25,479 nt of DNA from a virus: IMG/VR virus record IMGVR_UViG_3300035199_000104, positions 1 to 25,479 of that record. One strand, given 5' to 3'. Of this stretch, positions 16,601-25,352 are shown piece after piece; position 1 is the stretch's first letter; every line of letters begins with the position of its first letter. The position numbers and the translations under genes are program-made. Under the pieces are notes generated by a model. The model searched no databases, was not told where the DNA came from, and saw nothing but the letters and a program-made list of their open reading frames with translations.

Positions 16601-19600
16601 CGATTTTGAATTATATGACTCTAAGAGAGTAAAAACATATGAAGAATGGAAGATTAAGAGCTTAGGTCAAACACAACCTACACATATGGCTTTTGTTGAT
16701 GCTTATTTTGGATTAGGGACAGGTAATCATCTAAAAAGTGATGAGCAAATAACAGAAGAATTAGAAAAGTTTAAAACTCATGCTTTGCCTTTTCAGGGAG
16801 GCCAAAGCATACCAAAGTTTCAAACTTCGCATGATATACGTGTCATGTTTATGAATGATAAATGGTATTCCCATAAGGGGTATTCTGATAAAAATAAAAT
16901 TGAAATAACATATGGAGAAGCAAAGAAATATTATATAGATGCTCCAAAGCTAGGCCCAGTATGGACAACTGCTAGAAAAGTATTAAGGAAACTTGGATTA
17001 AAAGCAGAATATAAGAATTACTCAGCTCTTAAAGCTCCTGTTGCGATTGTAAGATTACCAGATAATGAGATAGAAATGGCACCAGTTAAGAGGTTCCATA
17101 GGATAGAAGAAGAACCAGAGTTTGAAAAGAAAGAGTCTAAGTCTCAAAAATTAGCAAGAGAGCTTGGTTTTGAAGACCAATCAACAGTTATAAAAGACAC
17201 TATCACAGAAGATGCAGTTAACTTATCTAGAGCTGTACAAAAATTCAATATGCCTGAAAAAATAAAAGATTTGTTTAGTGTTTCATTTAATAAAGCAAAA
17301 GATAAGTATGGAATTGAAGTTGCTGATTATGTTCCCATAATGGGAAAAGCTTTAAAGGCAATCCCCGACAGAGAAAGCAGAGACATGGTGAAAAACTTAT
17401 TATCAGAGTGGGCAGTTAGTGTTGACCCTGATGTTGGTATAAAGATGCGCAGTGATAATAAGTCTATTAAACTTATTGAATTAATGGGATTTACAGGCAG
17501 AAAGCAGAAAAGAATTAGGAGACAGATAGCCGACTTAGATGTAGTGGGGAATATAGAATCAGCTCTTAATGACCAAGATTCAGAAGATAGTCATGATTTA
17601 ATTCGTGAAGGTCTCCAAATATCTGATACTACAGATATGGAAGAAATAGAAAATAATAATGAAATTGAAGTTTATAACTTTTCTGATAATAGATTTTTTA
17701 AGTTTTTAGAAGCTACTAAATCGAAAGGTTATTTATCTTTAGAAGACACTGCTGAATTAATGTCACAAGTTTCATTACTGGATTTTGAAGATTTTACTTC
17801 TTTTCTTTCAAAAGAACATGATTGGGAACTAAATACAACCGCAGATAATAATACAGTAAGAAATTTCTGGTTAAGTAATCAGCCAATTAATAGACAATCT
17901 GCGTATGACAAACCGGGATGGTGGTACGCAAATATGACATATGATGGCACGGTTATCTCAAATAGAGATGACAAAAGACTTGTTCCGAAAGTTGGTGGTC
18001 ATCCTAAATATGGAAAAGATATTAGAAATAATAAAGACCTTTCAAGAACTGCTAATGTTTCATTCTTAGATTGGGATAATAAATCATATAATTGGAGTAC
18101 TGGAGGAGACCTTAAATATTCAAGATTATATCTTAAAGACATGGTTGATGTACATAAAGGCGAAGATAAAGGTGGATTTTATTCTACTCAATCTTATGTC
18201 ACTTTAAATGGTGCTTTAATAAGGAATTTAGATACAAAGCTATCTCAATATGCAAATGATACAATTGGTGATGGATTGGTCAGAACAATAGTCGCTGTTA
18301 AAGCAAGTGGTAATCAGCCTTCGTTTATTATAGCAAGAGCCAGTAAAGATATAATGGAAATAGCTTCTGAGGTTGATTCTATTATAGAATATTTTGACTA
18401 TGAAGTTGGTGTGGGCAATATGACAGAAAGCAATAAAAAGGAATTTCTTATTTCCATGGCTCACGAAACAAAGAAATCTCCATTAAATAAACATGTTGAG
18501 GCTCAGCACATATTACAACATGAAGTAATGAAAAGGGCAAGAGGTAGGGATTATATAATAAGGACACCTAGTGCGTCTCATCATAGTAGAAGATTAGGTA
18601 TAGACGATGGAAATGGTGATGTAGCTTTAGGCTCTGGTGACTATACTATCAAGATAATTGACCAATCTAAAACATTTGTTTCTAGGGGAATACCGGGAGC
18701 TACTGGTTCATCTAAGAAAATACCTATGGTAGATTATATTGCAGGTCTTCCAGATAAATATCACGGTGATGGCGCATTATGGGTAGAATCGGAGTATCTC
18801 GATAGAACCGCCTATTATGTAGGAAGAGTCCCAACGTCTCCTTCTTCTTCAAAATTAAGAGAAATTAAAACAAGAATAAGATTTATCAGCAAAGATGATG
18901 AGTTTGGCAATAAGCATTATAGGCAACAAGAAAGAGAACAAGGTCTTGGTGGTTCAGAAATAATAGAAGGGACTCATTACTTAGCTTTAAAACATAATGA
19001 ATTTGTTGTAGAAGAAGATATTTATATAACAGATGAAGCCGATAATATCATAGCATACACAGCTAATGTCGATGGCAGTATACAAATATATGATGGTGAA
19101 GATAATAGAATTACAATGTTTGGGACTTTAGATGAAGCTAAAGAACCAGATGGAGGTAGTGGTGTATTCAAACTTGACGGTAGAATCTCTACTGATATTC
19201 TTACATTACCTGAAGAATCAAGACGTATAGTTAAAGTGCCCAAACAACAAGGTCATAATAGTGCAGCTTTCCCATGGATGTGGATGTCTCATTTATATGA
19301 TTCTGCTTTTGATGGATTAAGAGATGCTTTATTAACAAGAATGTTAAATGTTGCTAGAGGCAACATGAACGCTTTATTCTCTGCGAGAAGTGAATCTCAA
19401 GTTATGAGAGCTCTTATGGGTCAATTCAAATCTGATGGATTAACTATTATGGATGAAGTTGACAGATTAATAGAACCTACACCGGGTCAAATGATTCAAG
19501 ATGGATTTATGTTCCCACATATAATCACTGGTATAATAGAACCTGTAAAGAATAGGATTATAAAAGAAAATTCTTATGGTGGTAGAAGGAGAGGGTTTGG

Positions 19601-21635
19601 GACATTTCCTGTAATTAAAGCAGACTTAACAAGGACTATTGTTAAGAATAAAGACGGTGTTGTGGTAAGTGCTGATGATGTTACAATGCTGAGATTCTTA
19701 AAAGACTTTCTCAATGTAGAAGGATTTGGAAATGAACTTGTAAACAATATAAATGAGGCTTTAAGAACTAGAAGAGAATATCTTATGGCTGGTAGATGGC
19801 CAGCATATACAATAGGTTCTATGTTCCTTGCAAGAATTGAGAAGGTTATGCCTAAAGGTCAGGGAGCAGTTGTATGGTTTCATCCAGAATCAGCTACTGG
19901 GAAGTTGCAGGCTGATTATGATGGGGATAATGGATTTTTATTAGCTCCTTACTTTGGTGAAAAGTATACAGATAGAACAATAATAAACAAATTTAATGAC
20001 AAAAATATAAAGAGTTCTCTAGAAAATCTTGAGAGTTTTGTAAGATTAGAATACTTTAAAAAGTCTGGTGTAGAATATAAAATGACATCAAAGAAAGATA
20101 TGTATATTGTTACTGGCAAACTTGGAAGAGGTATGAACGCACAGGGAATGTTAATGAACGCTGTGACATTTTTGGAAGATATGTATTATAAAGGCTTGAA
20201 AATGGAAATTGGAGGACAGAGTATAGTTGTAAGAAATCCAAATGAACAAAGCATAGTAATGTCATATGCCCCATTAAATGATAATGTCACTCAAGAAATG
20301 TTAGATGATGCTAAAATGGGAACATTGATAAATAAAGATGGCTCAGAATGGGAATCTGGTGATAAATACCTAAGAACAACTCCATTAAAACAATTACATA
20401 TACTGCTCCAATCGGCTGTTGATAATTCAAAAGAGTATTTATTAGCTGACTGGTCTTTTGGGGGGTGGAAATGGATTGCTCCTCGTATATTTATACAAGA
20501 AAATGGTTCACCTATTGGTTCCAAGCAGTCTGGTTCTATTGCATCTTTAGTAAGGAAAGAATTAATGCATAATGTATCTAGGCGTGGTGTTGATATGTCT
20601 GATAATAAACGTCAAGATATTGATGGAATGTTTAAAACAAGTAAAGAAATGTATGAATTAAATTCTGTGAGTGGTGTACAGAGAGGTCAAAGAATAAAAG
20701 AAAAAGCAAATATAAGAAGAGTTAGATATGGTAAGGATAGTAGATTAGCAAAAAGAACTGCTGAAGTTGAAAAGATTGTATTTAATAATAAGTTATTACC
20801 ATTAGAACGATTAATTGCAATACCGCATGAGTCTTTACTTCAGTATGAGGAAAGTAATCCAGATGATAAAGTTCATGGGAACCCATTTGGTTATCATCCC
20901 AATAGGATACAAAGAGCAATCATGCATACTCAACAAGATATGTACACATTACAAAGAGAGACTCAAAGATGGTATCCAGAAACAAAGGCATTTGAAAAAG
21001 ATAAAGAAATTGGAAGAAGGCTTGTCAATGAAATGACTCGTGAATTCTATAATATCGCTATGCAACAGAGAATGTATAAAGACTCTACTAAGAGTAGAAT
21101 CACATCTGCTGGTTATCCATATCAAGAAAAGATAACAGAGTTTATTGAAAAGTGGTTGACAAAAGGCGACTCTAAGAAAGGATTACCATCTTGGAATCAA
21201 CTATCAGATGAGCAACAAGCTTATGCCACTCTTAGGTTTCTAAGGGGAGCTTTAACATTTTCATCAAAGACTCATAAGAAAGTTGGTGAAAAAGAAAAAA
21301 GACTACACAATCAAATAATAAATTTAAAAGCTAAAGCAGCTGAAGAAATTGATTTAGGAATAGTTGAAGAGATTGAGAATAAAATAGAGAAAATTGAAAA
21401 GCAATTAAGTAATATTTATACTCCTTCAACCTATCAAAGTGTATCTAGACCTCGTGATATTGAAAAGATGTTACCAATGCCTTTAATGCACCCAGATGTT
21501 TGGACTGCATATGCTAATTTATTTGGCCCTAATTTAAGAAGAGCTTCCAGTGAGAAAATTAGTCTTAAATCTGATGCAAGATATGAAGATAGGAAGAGAA
21601 GAGTTGTTGAAGAAATATTAAAGGAATGTGGATAA
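10674..21635 (+). CDS. Giant polyvalent virion protein with zincin protease motif and two-barrel RNA polymerase (3653 aa)
   Basis: Hydrophobic Gly/Ala-rich segments at about residues 280-310, 335-360 and 465-485 suggest membrane interaction. A KOW-like segment (about 780-830) and a lysine-rich helical region (about 930-1060) follow. A zincin site H-E-P-I-H at 1126-1130 has a plausible third ligand at E1152 or E1153. A G-L-G-W-Y-V-Y-V segment near 1471 recalls domains of other phage polyvalent proteins. Residues about 2650-3260 hold RNA polymerase hallmarks in order: D-G-A-L-W-V (2699), K2854/K2857 before A-A-F-P (2864), R-W-P (3041), H-P (3070) and D-Y-D-G-D (3081-3085). The protein lies in the structural module. 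Comparison with crAss-like phage phi14:2 gp66 suggests that it is packaged and ejected to transcribe early genes. ATG 10674 follows an in-frame stop and an A-rich leader without clear Shine-Dalgarno. It may be processed into pieces. Confidence 0.82.
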   Translation: MLRPYYAPWWVHTSDPFSVDEEPYNVYMDDDLLSLNDIGLKIESVAPRLWELAGEYAIDQQQLVKDEDGNPRYVSPEWSQESKDFYSVPSNRARYLLDNYKPLEDMQKQSQLHNLDIAFAEKWGYGVDESFEQAGKVGIPGIIATGTEIASSALRSLDAFSENLDLAFEKNFGNDETIYPFSSQEEKDFWKEQYQDKRDRVKKEKEKKEPDKLTFKFLDDINEWAEKTAIKNMKSFEKRHAKDLRYQAYQQYLQNKPVGWFTTFQSPEYFTDTMINMVPSFVVMGATMGAGVLAGAPTAIGVGIVGHSPLEASGTYTEAYTWTKEHTGDEDLARANAAWSTAGYLTIVGATEGIGASKLMKALIPKKIQNSVKNKAFRTLYKGNVSDENNRTVLGKMAEKWKKGQSIDKSTYHALTQPFSESLQEYVQYAGQILTEAGYKDESMNIIDIARMNHPLVDETELHESVVGGGLFGLFGGGGSYLGKKLLYNEDTNRANDILANEYGVDTGVPNVDLSDESVYNVPIIRGDAEPTLENYFNELLYPGSEERIIVSREKAAGSRLGNLIKKQKDYTNSAVAEKLAEAIVALGKDEWDKVSSDTKGSVNSHLKGAIQNIQGYSPGGGDIISAKILENNDNIAKDILDGKIVFQSTRIGTTITSTDKRKLKIKDKGYADSIIKMYESEIAENFEGKEITPSNTRNYLAREYGIELDKGLKKEITSSIQQHVEGEISTAVQKEAERQAERQIEEEMEEQTLKAIQKKVGIKEYKAKKKDEGVSPSVIGQVALILEGEHKGKSGKITVHDAKKGLVAIRLDDGTRIGPIKESEVALTEMPTAPVKPVTSKEELSKQMLSDVRDKLSKVYELSGDLAKGAKLGLSEFFSILNIWKEHRNKQEALGDKPMSWSEFWAQVSYVSKDMGLEKEADTIMKNIAAGFDVDLEKTTDERVEEILLKEKKALTKLEKVKKKKPTVKQELKQKVNKVLDIKSEYDTLAKSIELQKAAGELSPEDSKKLASLKSKLATAYNDIEIREELSKRGVLKAIERLIITDETPQQKKFHKIGDTYERGEKKATKAFIAKALDEIMGGHAPDIEKTLKREIKEDPNAVGAYSEGMVEFILGRSTQHTAYHEPIHWFMNRILNDGDYESVIDHFGDEESATSAAADWYMGQKDRTLTEKIRDIFRRFWISVQKFFNRQVTSEDTIFDIFSRIGRDFTIRNFKDRMDEYDIGVDVEFDGVDQLMILPAMSETSFDEMLERLYKIPVSEYNPRQQTLMNETFILHNPSKIGKYSALSTSQIPASDHSRISLPYEYSFSNNLAQTKTEKISLGSPFSTKGLPKYEAAVVKSFYKNAIEAEWTEGKKSVDKQTLIAEYESYIEKEFPLNAYSVRLSSSSGVALNINKHGVVAPTLFNSLVPNATTKYIANDFFSSRIMLTDQDFYTGFGHKFQLDPSSSMKKMTALEKTESEIGQSNLVNGLGWYVYVEPRIKNIKQLEGLALVYEFQQDINDVIDKMDNTGDEDIKYGLLSDFVQQITSGRATPEEAARNQLTYKATLFAHERMKIEASHRGDQEIVKNLVLFKSKPGGAHFAYSGASYGGFKVKSDKKAPVYYSRIRNDIKDRISELDKEINKGIRRGIVNRLMQKIEYNETVNWNKLLKSVSKKPEKEKLTHISKYVEKRFTSILLALTPPSHVEVVTFRHRGSYSSSSYQINAETGNVEGVKSISSILNTIGVSKEGKKSILKTLKSQKKFDNVVETLEKSVPHPTGLGGIMEAYNILDLEGIDLMLRDAMYGFFMELGSSFREHLMAAWAPIEMKDENLAYSIEPEVNKEFGKIISKRKKNKIKTEVGNKKRNQLKKRLQYKITNVLPDDPIALGQRIHKIAKRYVDTYNRQVKGLINKLENKVDTYAENLENLKSLSPENLDKTKKLRHEQNRFKEISIHHSILMAHQRGNRVWALAGAEAHLKLEGSGQVDTAKLYVNDFELYDSKRVKTYEEWKIKSLGQTQPTHMAFVDAYFGLGTGNHLKSDEQITEELEKFKTHALPFQGGQSIPKFQTSHDIRVMFMNDKWYSHKGYSDKNKIEITYGEAKKYYIDAPKLGPVWTTARKVLRKLGLKAEYKNYSALKAPVAIVRLPDNEIEMAPVKRFHRIEEEPEFEKKESKSQKLARELGFEDQSTVIKDTITEDAVNLSRAVQKFNMPEKIKDLFSVSFNKAKDKYGIEVADYVPIMGKALKAIPDRESRDMVKNLLSEWAVSVDPDVGIKMRSDNKSIKLIELMGFTGRKQKRIRRQIADLDVVGNIESALNDQDSEDSHDLIREGLQISDTTDMEEIENNNEIEVYNFSDNRFFKFLEATKSKGYLSLEDTAELMSQVSLLDFEDFTSFLSKEHDWELNTTADNNTVRNFWLSNQPINRQSAYDKPGWWYANMTYDGTVISNRDDKRLVPKVGGHPKYGKDIRNNKDLSRTANVSFLDWDNKSYNWSTGGDLKYSRLYLKDMVDVHKGEDKGGFYSTQSYVTLNGALIRNLDTKLSQYANDTIGDGLVRTIVAVKASGNQPSFIIARASKDIMEIASEVDSIIEYFDYEVGVGNMTESNKKEFLISMAHETKKSPLNKHVEAQHILQHEVMKRARGRDYIIRTPSASHHSRRLGIDDGNGDVALGSGDYTIKIIDQSKTFVSRGIPGATGSSKKIPMVDYIAGLPDKYHGDGALWVESEYLDRTAYYVGRVPTSPSSSKLREIKTRIRFISKDDEFGNKHYRQQEREQGLGGSEIIEGTHYLALKHNEFVVEEDIYITDEADNIIAYTANVDGSIQIYDGEDNRITMFGTLDEAKEPDGGSGVFKLDGRISTDILTLPEESRRIVKVPKQQGHNSAAFPWMWMSHLYDSAFDGLRDALLTRMLNVARGNMNALFSARSESQVMRALMGQFKSDGLTIMDEVDRLIEPTPGQMIQDGFMFPHIITGIIEPVKNRIIKENSYGGRRRGFGTFPVIKADLTRTIVKNKDGVVVSADDVTMLRFLKDFLNVEGFGNELVNNINEALRTRREYLMAGRWPAYTIGSMFLARIEKVMPKGQGAVVWFHPESATGKLQADYDGDNGFLLAPYFGEKYTDRTIINKFNDKNIKSSLENLESFVRLEYFKKSGVEYKMTSKKDMYIVTGKLGRGMNAQGMLMNAVTFLEDMYYKGLKMEIGGQSIVVRNPNEQSIVMSYAPLNDNVTQEMLDDAKMGTLINKDGSEWESGDKYLRTTPLKQLHILLQSAVDNSKEYLLADWSFGGWKWIAPRIFIQENGSPIGSKQSGSIASLVRKELMHNVSRRGVDMSDNKRQDIDGMFKTSKEMYELNSVSGVQRGQRIKEKANIRRVRYGKDSRLAKRTAEVEKIVFNNKLLPLERLIAIPHESLLQYEESNPDDKVHGNPFGYHPNRIQRAIMHTQQDMYTLQRETQRWYPETKAFEKDKEIGRRLVNEMTREFYNIAMQQRMYKDSTKSRITSAGYPYQEKITEFIEKWLTKGDSKKGLPSWNQLSDEQQAYATLRFLRGALTFSSKTHKKVGEKEKRLHNQIINLKAKAAEEIDLGIVEEIENKIEKIEKQLSNIYTPSTYQSVSRPRDIEKMLPMPLMHPDVWTAYANLFGPNLRRASSEKISLKSDARYEDRKRRVVEEILKECG
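13008..13160 (+). other. KOW-like segment in the giant protein
   Basis: Residues about 780-830 include G-E-H-K-G-K-S-G-K-I-T-V and, after a short turn, V-A-I-R-L-D-D-G-T. This is the KOW pattern (hydrophobic residue, G, x, x, K, G, x, x, G, then strands) found in NusG/Spt5 and ribosomal protein L24, where it binds nucleic acid or protein. It is short and was judged by eye. Confidence 0.45.
14037..14230 (+). other. Zincin-like metallopeptidase motif in the giant protein
   Basis: H-T-A-Y-H-E-P-I-H-W-F-M (around H1126 to H1130) is a full HExxH zinc site. About 22 residues later D-E-E-S-A-T-S-A-A-A-D-W-Y supplies acidic residues suitable as third ligand, then a basic aromatic helix I-F-R-R-F-W-I-S-V. 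This arrangement recurs in zincin domains of phage polyvalent proteins. It could process the giant proteins or act in the host after ejection. Confidence 0.65.
18621..20460 (+). other. Two-barrel (DPBB) single-chain RNA polymerase region in the giant protein
   Basis: The catalytic loop A-D-Y-D-G-D-N (Asp 3081, 3083, 3085) matches N-A-D-F-D-G-D of bacterial beta-prime and the DbDGD loop of QDE-1-type and YonO-type enzymes. It is preceded by G-R-W-P (3040-3043), equivalent to the R-x-P of beta-prime, and by F-H-P (3069-3071), equivalent to L-H-P, at beta-prime-like spacing. Candidate barrel-1 lysines are K2854 and K2857, about 225 residues upstream. Downstream G-R-G-M-N (3152) and A-V-D-N-S-K-E (about 3247) resemble conserved helices of phage RNA polymerases. 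All three metal-binding aspartates are kept. Confidence 0.8.
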
Positions 21636-24600
21636 TGAGTTATTGTGATGATAAAAAGTTAGCTTTAAGAATATCTGAAGAAGCAAGACAAGAGTTAGAA
21701 ACAAACCTTAAAATTGGGATTGAAGGAATTATTGAATCTCCACACAACAATACAAAAAAATTAAAAAAACTATATAAAGAAGCAACAAAAAAAGGTGAAA
21801 AGAAGAGTTTATTAGAAGATATAAGAATTGAGAAAGAAAGATTTGAGGTTCATGTAGAATTATTTAATCACCTAAGAGACACGAGTCTTGAGTATTTATA
21901 TGAGACAAATGCTTTTATTATACCAAATGATTATGTAAACAATAGAATTGATTGGATACAAGGAGTATTCCAAGAAGCATATGCGATGTCTTCGTTTGCA
22001 AATAGGGACAAGGGGATTACTAAGTCTGGATTAAATAATTCTGCACAATGGGATGCTGGTAAAATACGATGGATACTTAGAAAAATTAAAGGATGGGAAG
22101 CTAGAGCTAAGTCGAATAAAGAATTAACTCCTTATGAAAATACAATGAAGATGCCTTTACTTGTAGCAGCTTCTATTGACCAAACTGGACAAGTTAGTAA
22201 GTTAGTAAAAATGACCACAGGCCTTCTTGATTCTTATTTACAAATAGGATACCCGTGGAAAGTAAGTATAATTGACCCTATTACTAAACAAAGGAACCCT
22301 ATTTCACTTGAGTCTATTGATAGAAAAATAAGTGGTATAGGGGCAAGGGGTGATGTTCCCGGTTTGACTAATTATCAAAAGTCTATTGCGGCTTCAGACC
22401 TTTCAGAAGATTTAGCACATAGTGAAGTAAGAAGTATTATCCCAAGAGATATTCCAACAAATCCAAAAAACTTTGTTAAATGGAGAAATTCTTGGGCTGG
22501 GAAACAATTCTTTGATATGATAAAGTTTGAATCAGAAAGACATGAAATAGGTGATGTAGACTCAAGATATGTGATGATACCTTTGCATAGTAATGAAAAA
22601 GGTGCATCTCTTTTAAGGAAACATAGAAAAGCACAGTTAAAAGACAATCAAATAGATACAGACCCCGGTGAAAACGAAAATGCATTTCTTGTCTATAGGA
22701 TTCCAAATGATATATCTGGTTTCTTTTCTGATATAAAAAGCAACAAATTAATTACTGAAGAATCACTGCAAAAACATCTTCAACCAACTGAATTAGAAGA
22801 AGGTTTTTTTACTGGTCAGGAACATAGGGTATATAAACATGAGAAAATACCCGGTACAATGAACCCTAAGCGTAAATATGCAAACTGGTCAAGGGGTGTT
22901 CAGTTTCAAAACAATGTATATGAACCACCAGATTCTTGGATGCCTGAAATGTGGGATGCTATTAATATGCAACGTGAATGGAATGAACTATTCTATCATA
23001 AAATATTAAAAAAAGACCACATGGCAGTAATGGAAGAATTGCATAGCTATATTAATCAAGTTAAACCAGAATTGCTCAATATGGGTTGGGATATAAATGA
23101 CATACAAGAAATCATAAATAAGATAAGCGATATTGGTGGTATTGATTTTAATGTAACTATAGATAAACAAGGCAACTTTGTATCGTCTAATTCTTTTGTA
23201 AGAAAAGCTTCAAAATGGAGCTATGGCCCTGTAAAGTTTGAGAGAACTGTTTATTTACAAATGTCTGAAGAAGCTCTTAATGTAGTCCAAAAATCTTATT
23301 TACCTGAAATTGAAGCTCAATTAGCAACTGATTATAGTATATTAAACAGTCCCGAATCAAATTTATCTGAGAGAACAGAATCTTTAGAAAGAATATCTGA
23401 ATATGAAGATAGAAAAAAATACTATGAAGAATTTGTAGTAAACCAAGAAAAAAGAATGTATGGAGACACAGATACAGACGTAGATAGAAGAAATATGGTT
23501 ATGGTTAATAAAATATTAGCTACTAAGGGAAGAACTTTATTTACAGACCATAAACGAAGAAGAAAAGATAGAAATGTTTATTCAGAAGGTGTCGACCAAG
23601 CAAACAGAGCTAACGAATTAACAAGGTTAAAGATACAATTATTGAAAACTGTTCTTGCATTTAAAAAGAACCCTTCTTTAGTAAATTATTTAGTAGACCA
23701 AGTAAAAGCGGCCTCTGGTGATGCTGATATAGAAGCTGGGTTTATGAATTTAAATTATAGTGACCAAAATATAGCAGAAAACTTTGGTGAAAATGTAACA
23801 GCTGAAACAATTAGAGACAGAGGAATATTTTATAGGTCAATAAAAACTGCTTTTAATTTAGGAGCTGGTACATCATTAACTAATAATTTTCAAAGAAAAA
23901 ATGGTATTATTAATTATGGATTTAAGTCTGTTCTTGAATCTATGAGAGTTATGAACCCTGTTACTGGTCAGGGTGGGACTAGAGAGCATACATATGAAGA
24001 CTTGATACAGCAAGTTGAAGAGACTGGAGTACTTAACCCCGGCAATGCTTTTATTGATATGCTTACATTGGGTATGGATTTAGGACAAGGTAATAGCAGT
24101 GATTGGAAAGAGGCTTTATTACCATTAGTCGATTTAGGAAGATTAATGAAGGCTACTAGCTTAGATAAATGGTTAAATCAAAGCAAATCTTGGGATAAAC
24201 TTATATTATCAGCGCAAACTCGTGGAGATGTTGCGGGAAAAATAGACCTCGAAGAATTGAGAAGAGTGAAAGAAGATTTATACGATATAGTTCATGGTGA
24301 TTATAAAAACACAACTAAAGATAGAAAATATCTTGAGAAAAAATTACAAGATTTAAGAATGGGCATAAATCAATCAATGATAAATAGGCTTGTTAAATGG
24401 AAATTAGAATGGTTTCCATCTGGCATTGCTAAATCGGTTCTAACTATGGCTGGCAGTGAAAGACAGATGAGGTCTGAGTTTGCTTTCATTGGTTTTAATA
24501 TATCAAGAGAGCAAGGTAGGGTTGTTGTTCCAGAGTCGGGAGAATGGAAATATACTGATTCAAAAGATGCGGTTGACATGGCAAGGCTTTCTGTATATAT

Positions 24601-25351
24601 GAATTTATTTGGATTAACTAAAGTAATGTCTGCTAAAATGTTTAGAGGAGCTGTTGGTGGAATATCATGGCAATTTAGACAATATGATTACCATCAAACA
24701 ATAGATGAAATGGAATGGCTAAGGTCTGCTGCTATGTCTCCAGAATGGGTTAGTAATAGAGCTGCGGGTTATGGAGCTTTGCCATTTAGAATTACATTTC
24801 AAATAATGAAAAAAGCCATAAGAGGTGGTATGCACTCTGCCAGACTAGCTGGTGTATCTAAAGACCAAGTAAAATATTGGCAAAAATTAATAAATCTTAA
24901 TCCAGAACATGATGATAAAAATCTTGACAGAGCTACTAATTTCTTTTTAATTAGCGGCATACCAACTATAATATTAAAATATATGTATGTTACTCTCCCG
25001 TGGTATCACGTGTTTAGAAATATCCAGAATTTTTCAAGAAGGTTTTTAAGTGATGATGTTAATATGAGAGCAGCTAGAGGTCTAGAAAGTATGGTTGTTG
25101 ATAAAATGCTTACAATAGGAATGTTATTGGCCTACGCTCTTGGCCAACTAGACCCAGATGATGAAGAAGGTGCCGTAGAAGATGCATTGAGAGAGGGGCC
25201 TGTTTCAATAGAAGTTATTGCATTATATCTTTGGATTATAGATTTTAGTGAAAATTTCCTTAGAGGATTAAGACCTTATCTTCCAACTCCATTTAAGCAA
25301 ATTTCTCAAGATAAATCAGTTCGTGAATTTGCAGAAGATATACTTGATTAA
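21635..25351 (+). CDS. Second giant virion-type protein, C-terminal polyvalent-like region (1238 aa)
   Basis: A 1238-residue protein. An ATG at 21626 is in frame, but 21635 forms a TAATG overlap with the giant gene and sits 9 nt after AAGGA (21621-21625), so I choose it. The first 600 residues are charged, helical and unrecognised. Around residues 734-752, K-T-A-F-N-L-G-A-G-T-S-L-T-N-N, and around 937-955, A-G-S-E-R-Q-M-R-S-E-F-A-F-I-G, resemble motifs I associate with the C-terminal parts of giant phage internal proteins. Hydrophobic segments lie at about 1102-1128, 1155-1172 and 1190-1210, and the tail reads R-P-Y-L-P-T-P-F-K. It may co-eject with the polymerase-bearing protein, perhaps as the other half of an ancestral fusion. 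No enzyme motif is seen. Confidence 0.7.
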   Translation: MSYCDDKKLALRISEEARQELETNLKIGIEGIIESPHNNTKKLKKLYKEATKKGEKKSLLEDIRIEKERFEVHVELFNHLRDTSLEYLYETNAFIIPNDYVNNRIDWIQGVFQEAYAMSSFANRDKGITKSGLNNSAQWDAGKIRWILRKIKGWEARAKSNKELTPYENTMKMPLLVAASIDQTGQVSKLVKMTTGLLDSYLQIGYPWKVSIIDPITKQRNPISLESIDRKISGIGARGDVPGLTNYQKSIAASDLSEDLAHSEVRSIIPRDIPTNPKNFVKWRNSWAGKQFFDMIKFESERHEIGDVDSRYVMIPLHSNEKGASLLRKHRKAQLKDNQIDTDPGENENAFLVYRIPNDISGFFSDIKSNKLITEESLQKHLQPTELEEGFFTGQEHRVYKHEKIPGTMNPKRKYANWSRGVQFQNNVYEPPDSWMPEMWDAINMQREWNELFYHKILKKDHMAVMEELHSYINQVKPELLNMGWDINDIQEIINKISDIGGIDFNVTIDKQGNFVSSNSFVRKASKWSYGPVKFERTVYLQMSEEALNVVQKSYLPEIEAQLATDYSILNSPESNLSERTESLERISEYEDRKKYYEEFVVNQEKRMYGDTDTDVDRRNMVMVNKILATKGRTLFTDHKRRRKDRNVYSEGVDQANRANELTRLKIQLLKTVLAFKKNPSLVNYLVDQVKAASGDADIEAGFMNLNYSDQNIAENFGENVTAETIRDRGIFYRSIKTAFNLGAGTSLTNNFQRKNGIINYGFKSVLESMRVMNPVTGQGGTREHTYEDLIQQVEETGVLNPGNAFIDMLTLGMDLGQGNSSDWKEALLPLVDLGRLMKATSLDKWLNQSKSWDKLILSAQTRGDVAGKIDLEELRRVKEDLYDIVHGDYKNTTKDRKYLEKKLQDLRMGINQSMINRLVKWKLEWFPSGIAKSVLTMAGSERQMRSEFAFIGFNISREQGRVVVPESGEWKYTDSKDAVDMARLSVYMNLFGLTKVMSAKMFRGAVGGISWQFRQYDYHQTIDEMEWLRSAAMSPEWVSNRAAGYGALPFRITFQIMKKAIRGGMHSARLAGVSKDQVKYWQKLINLNPEHDDKNLDRATNFFLISGIPTIILKYMYVTLPWYHVFRNIQNFSRRFLSDDVNMRAARGLESMVVDKMLTIGMLLAYALGQLDPDDEEGAVEDALREGPVSIEVIALYLWIIDFSENFLRGLRPYLPTPFKQISQDKSVREFAEDILD

Positions 25352-25352
25352 C

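Noticed and set aside
18455-18545. H-E-T-K-K and Q-H-E-V-M considered as a second metalloprotease site
   Set aside because: Neither forms HExxH; the only intact HExxH in the giant protein is at residues 1126-1130.
18660-18735. G-I-P-G-A-T-G-S-S-K-K considered as a Walker A loop
   Set aside because: It lacks the G-K-S/T ending of GxxxxGK[ST] and no Walker B or other NTPase motifs follow; it fits better as part of the region before the polymerase barrels.
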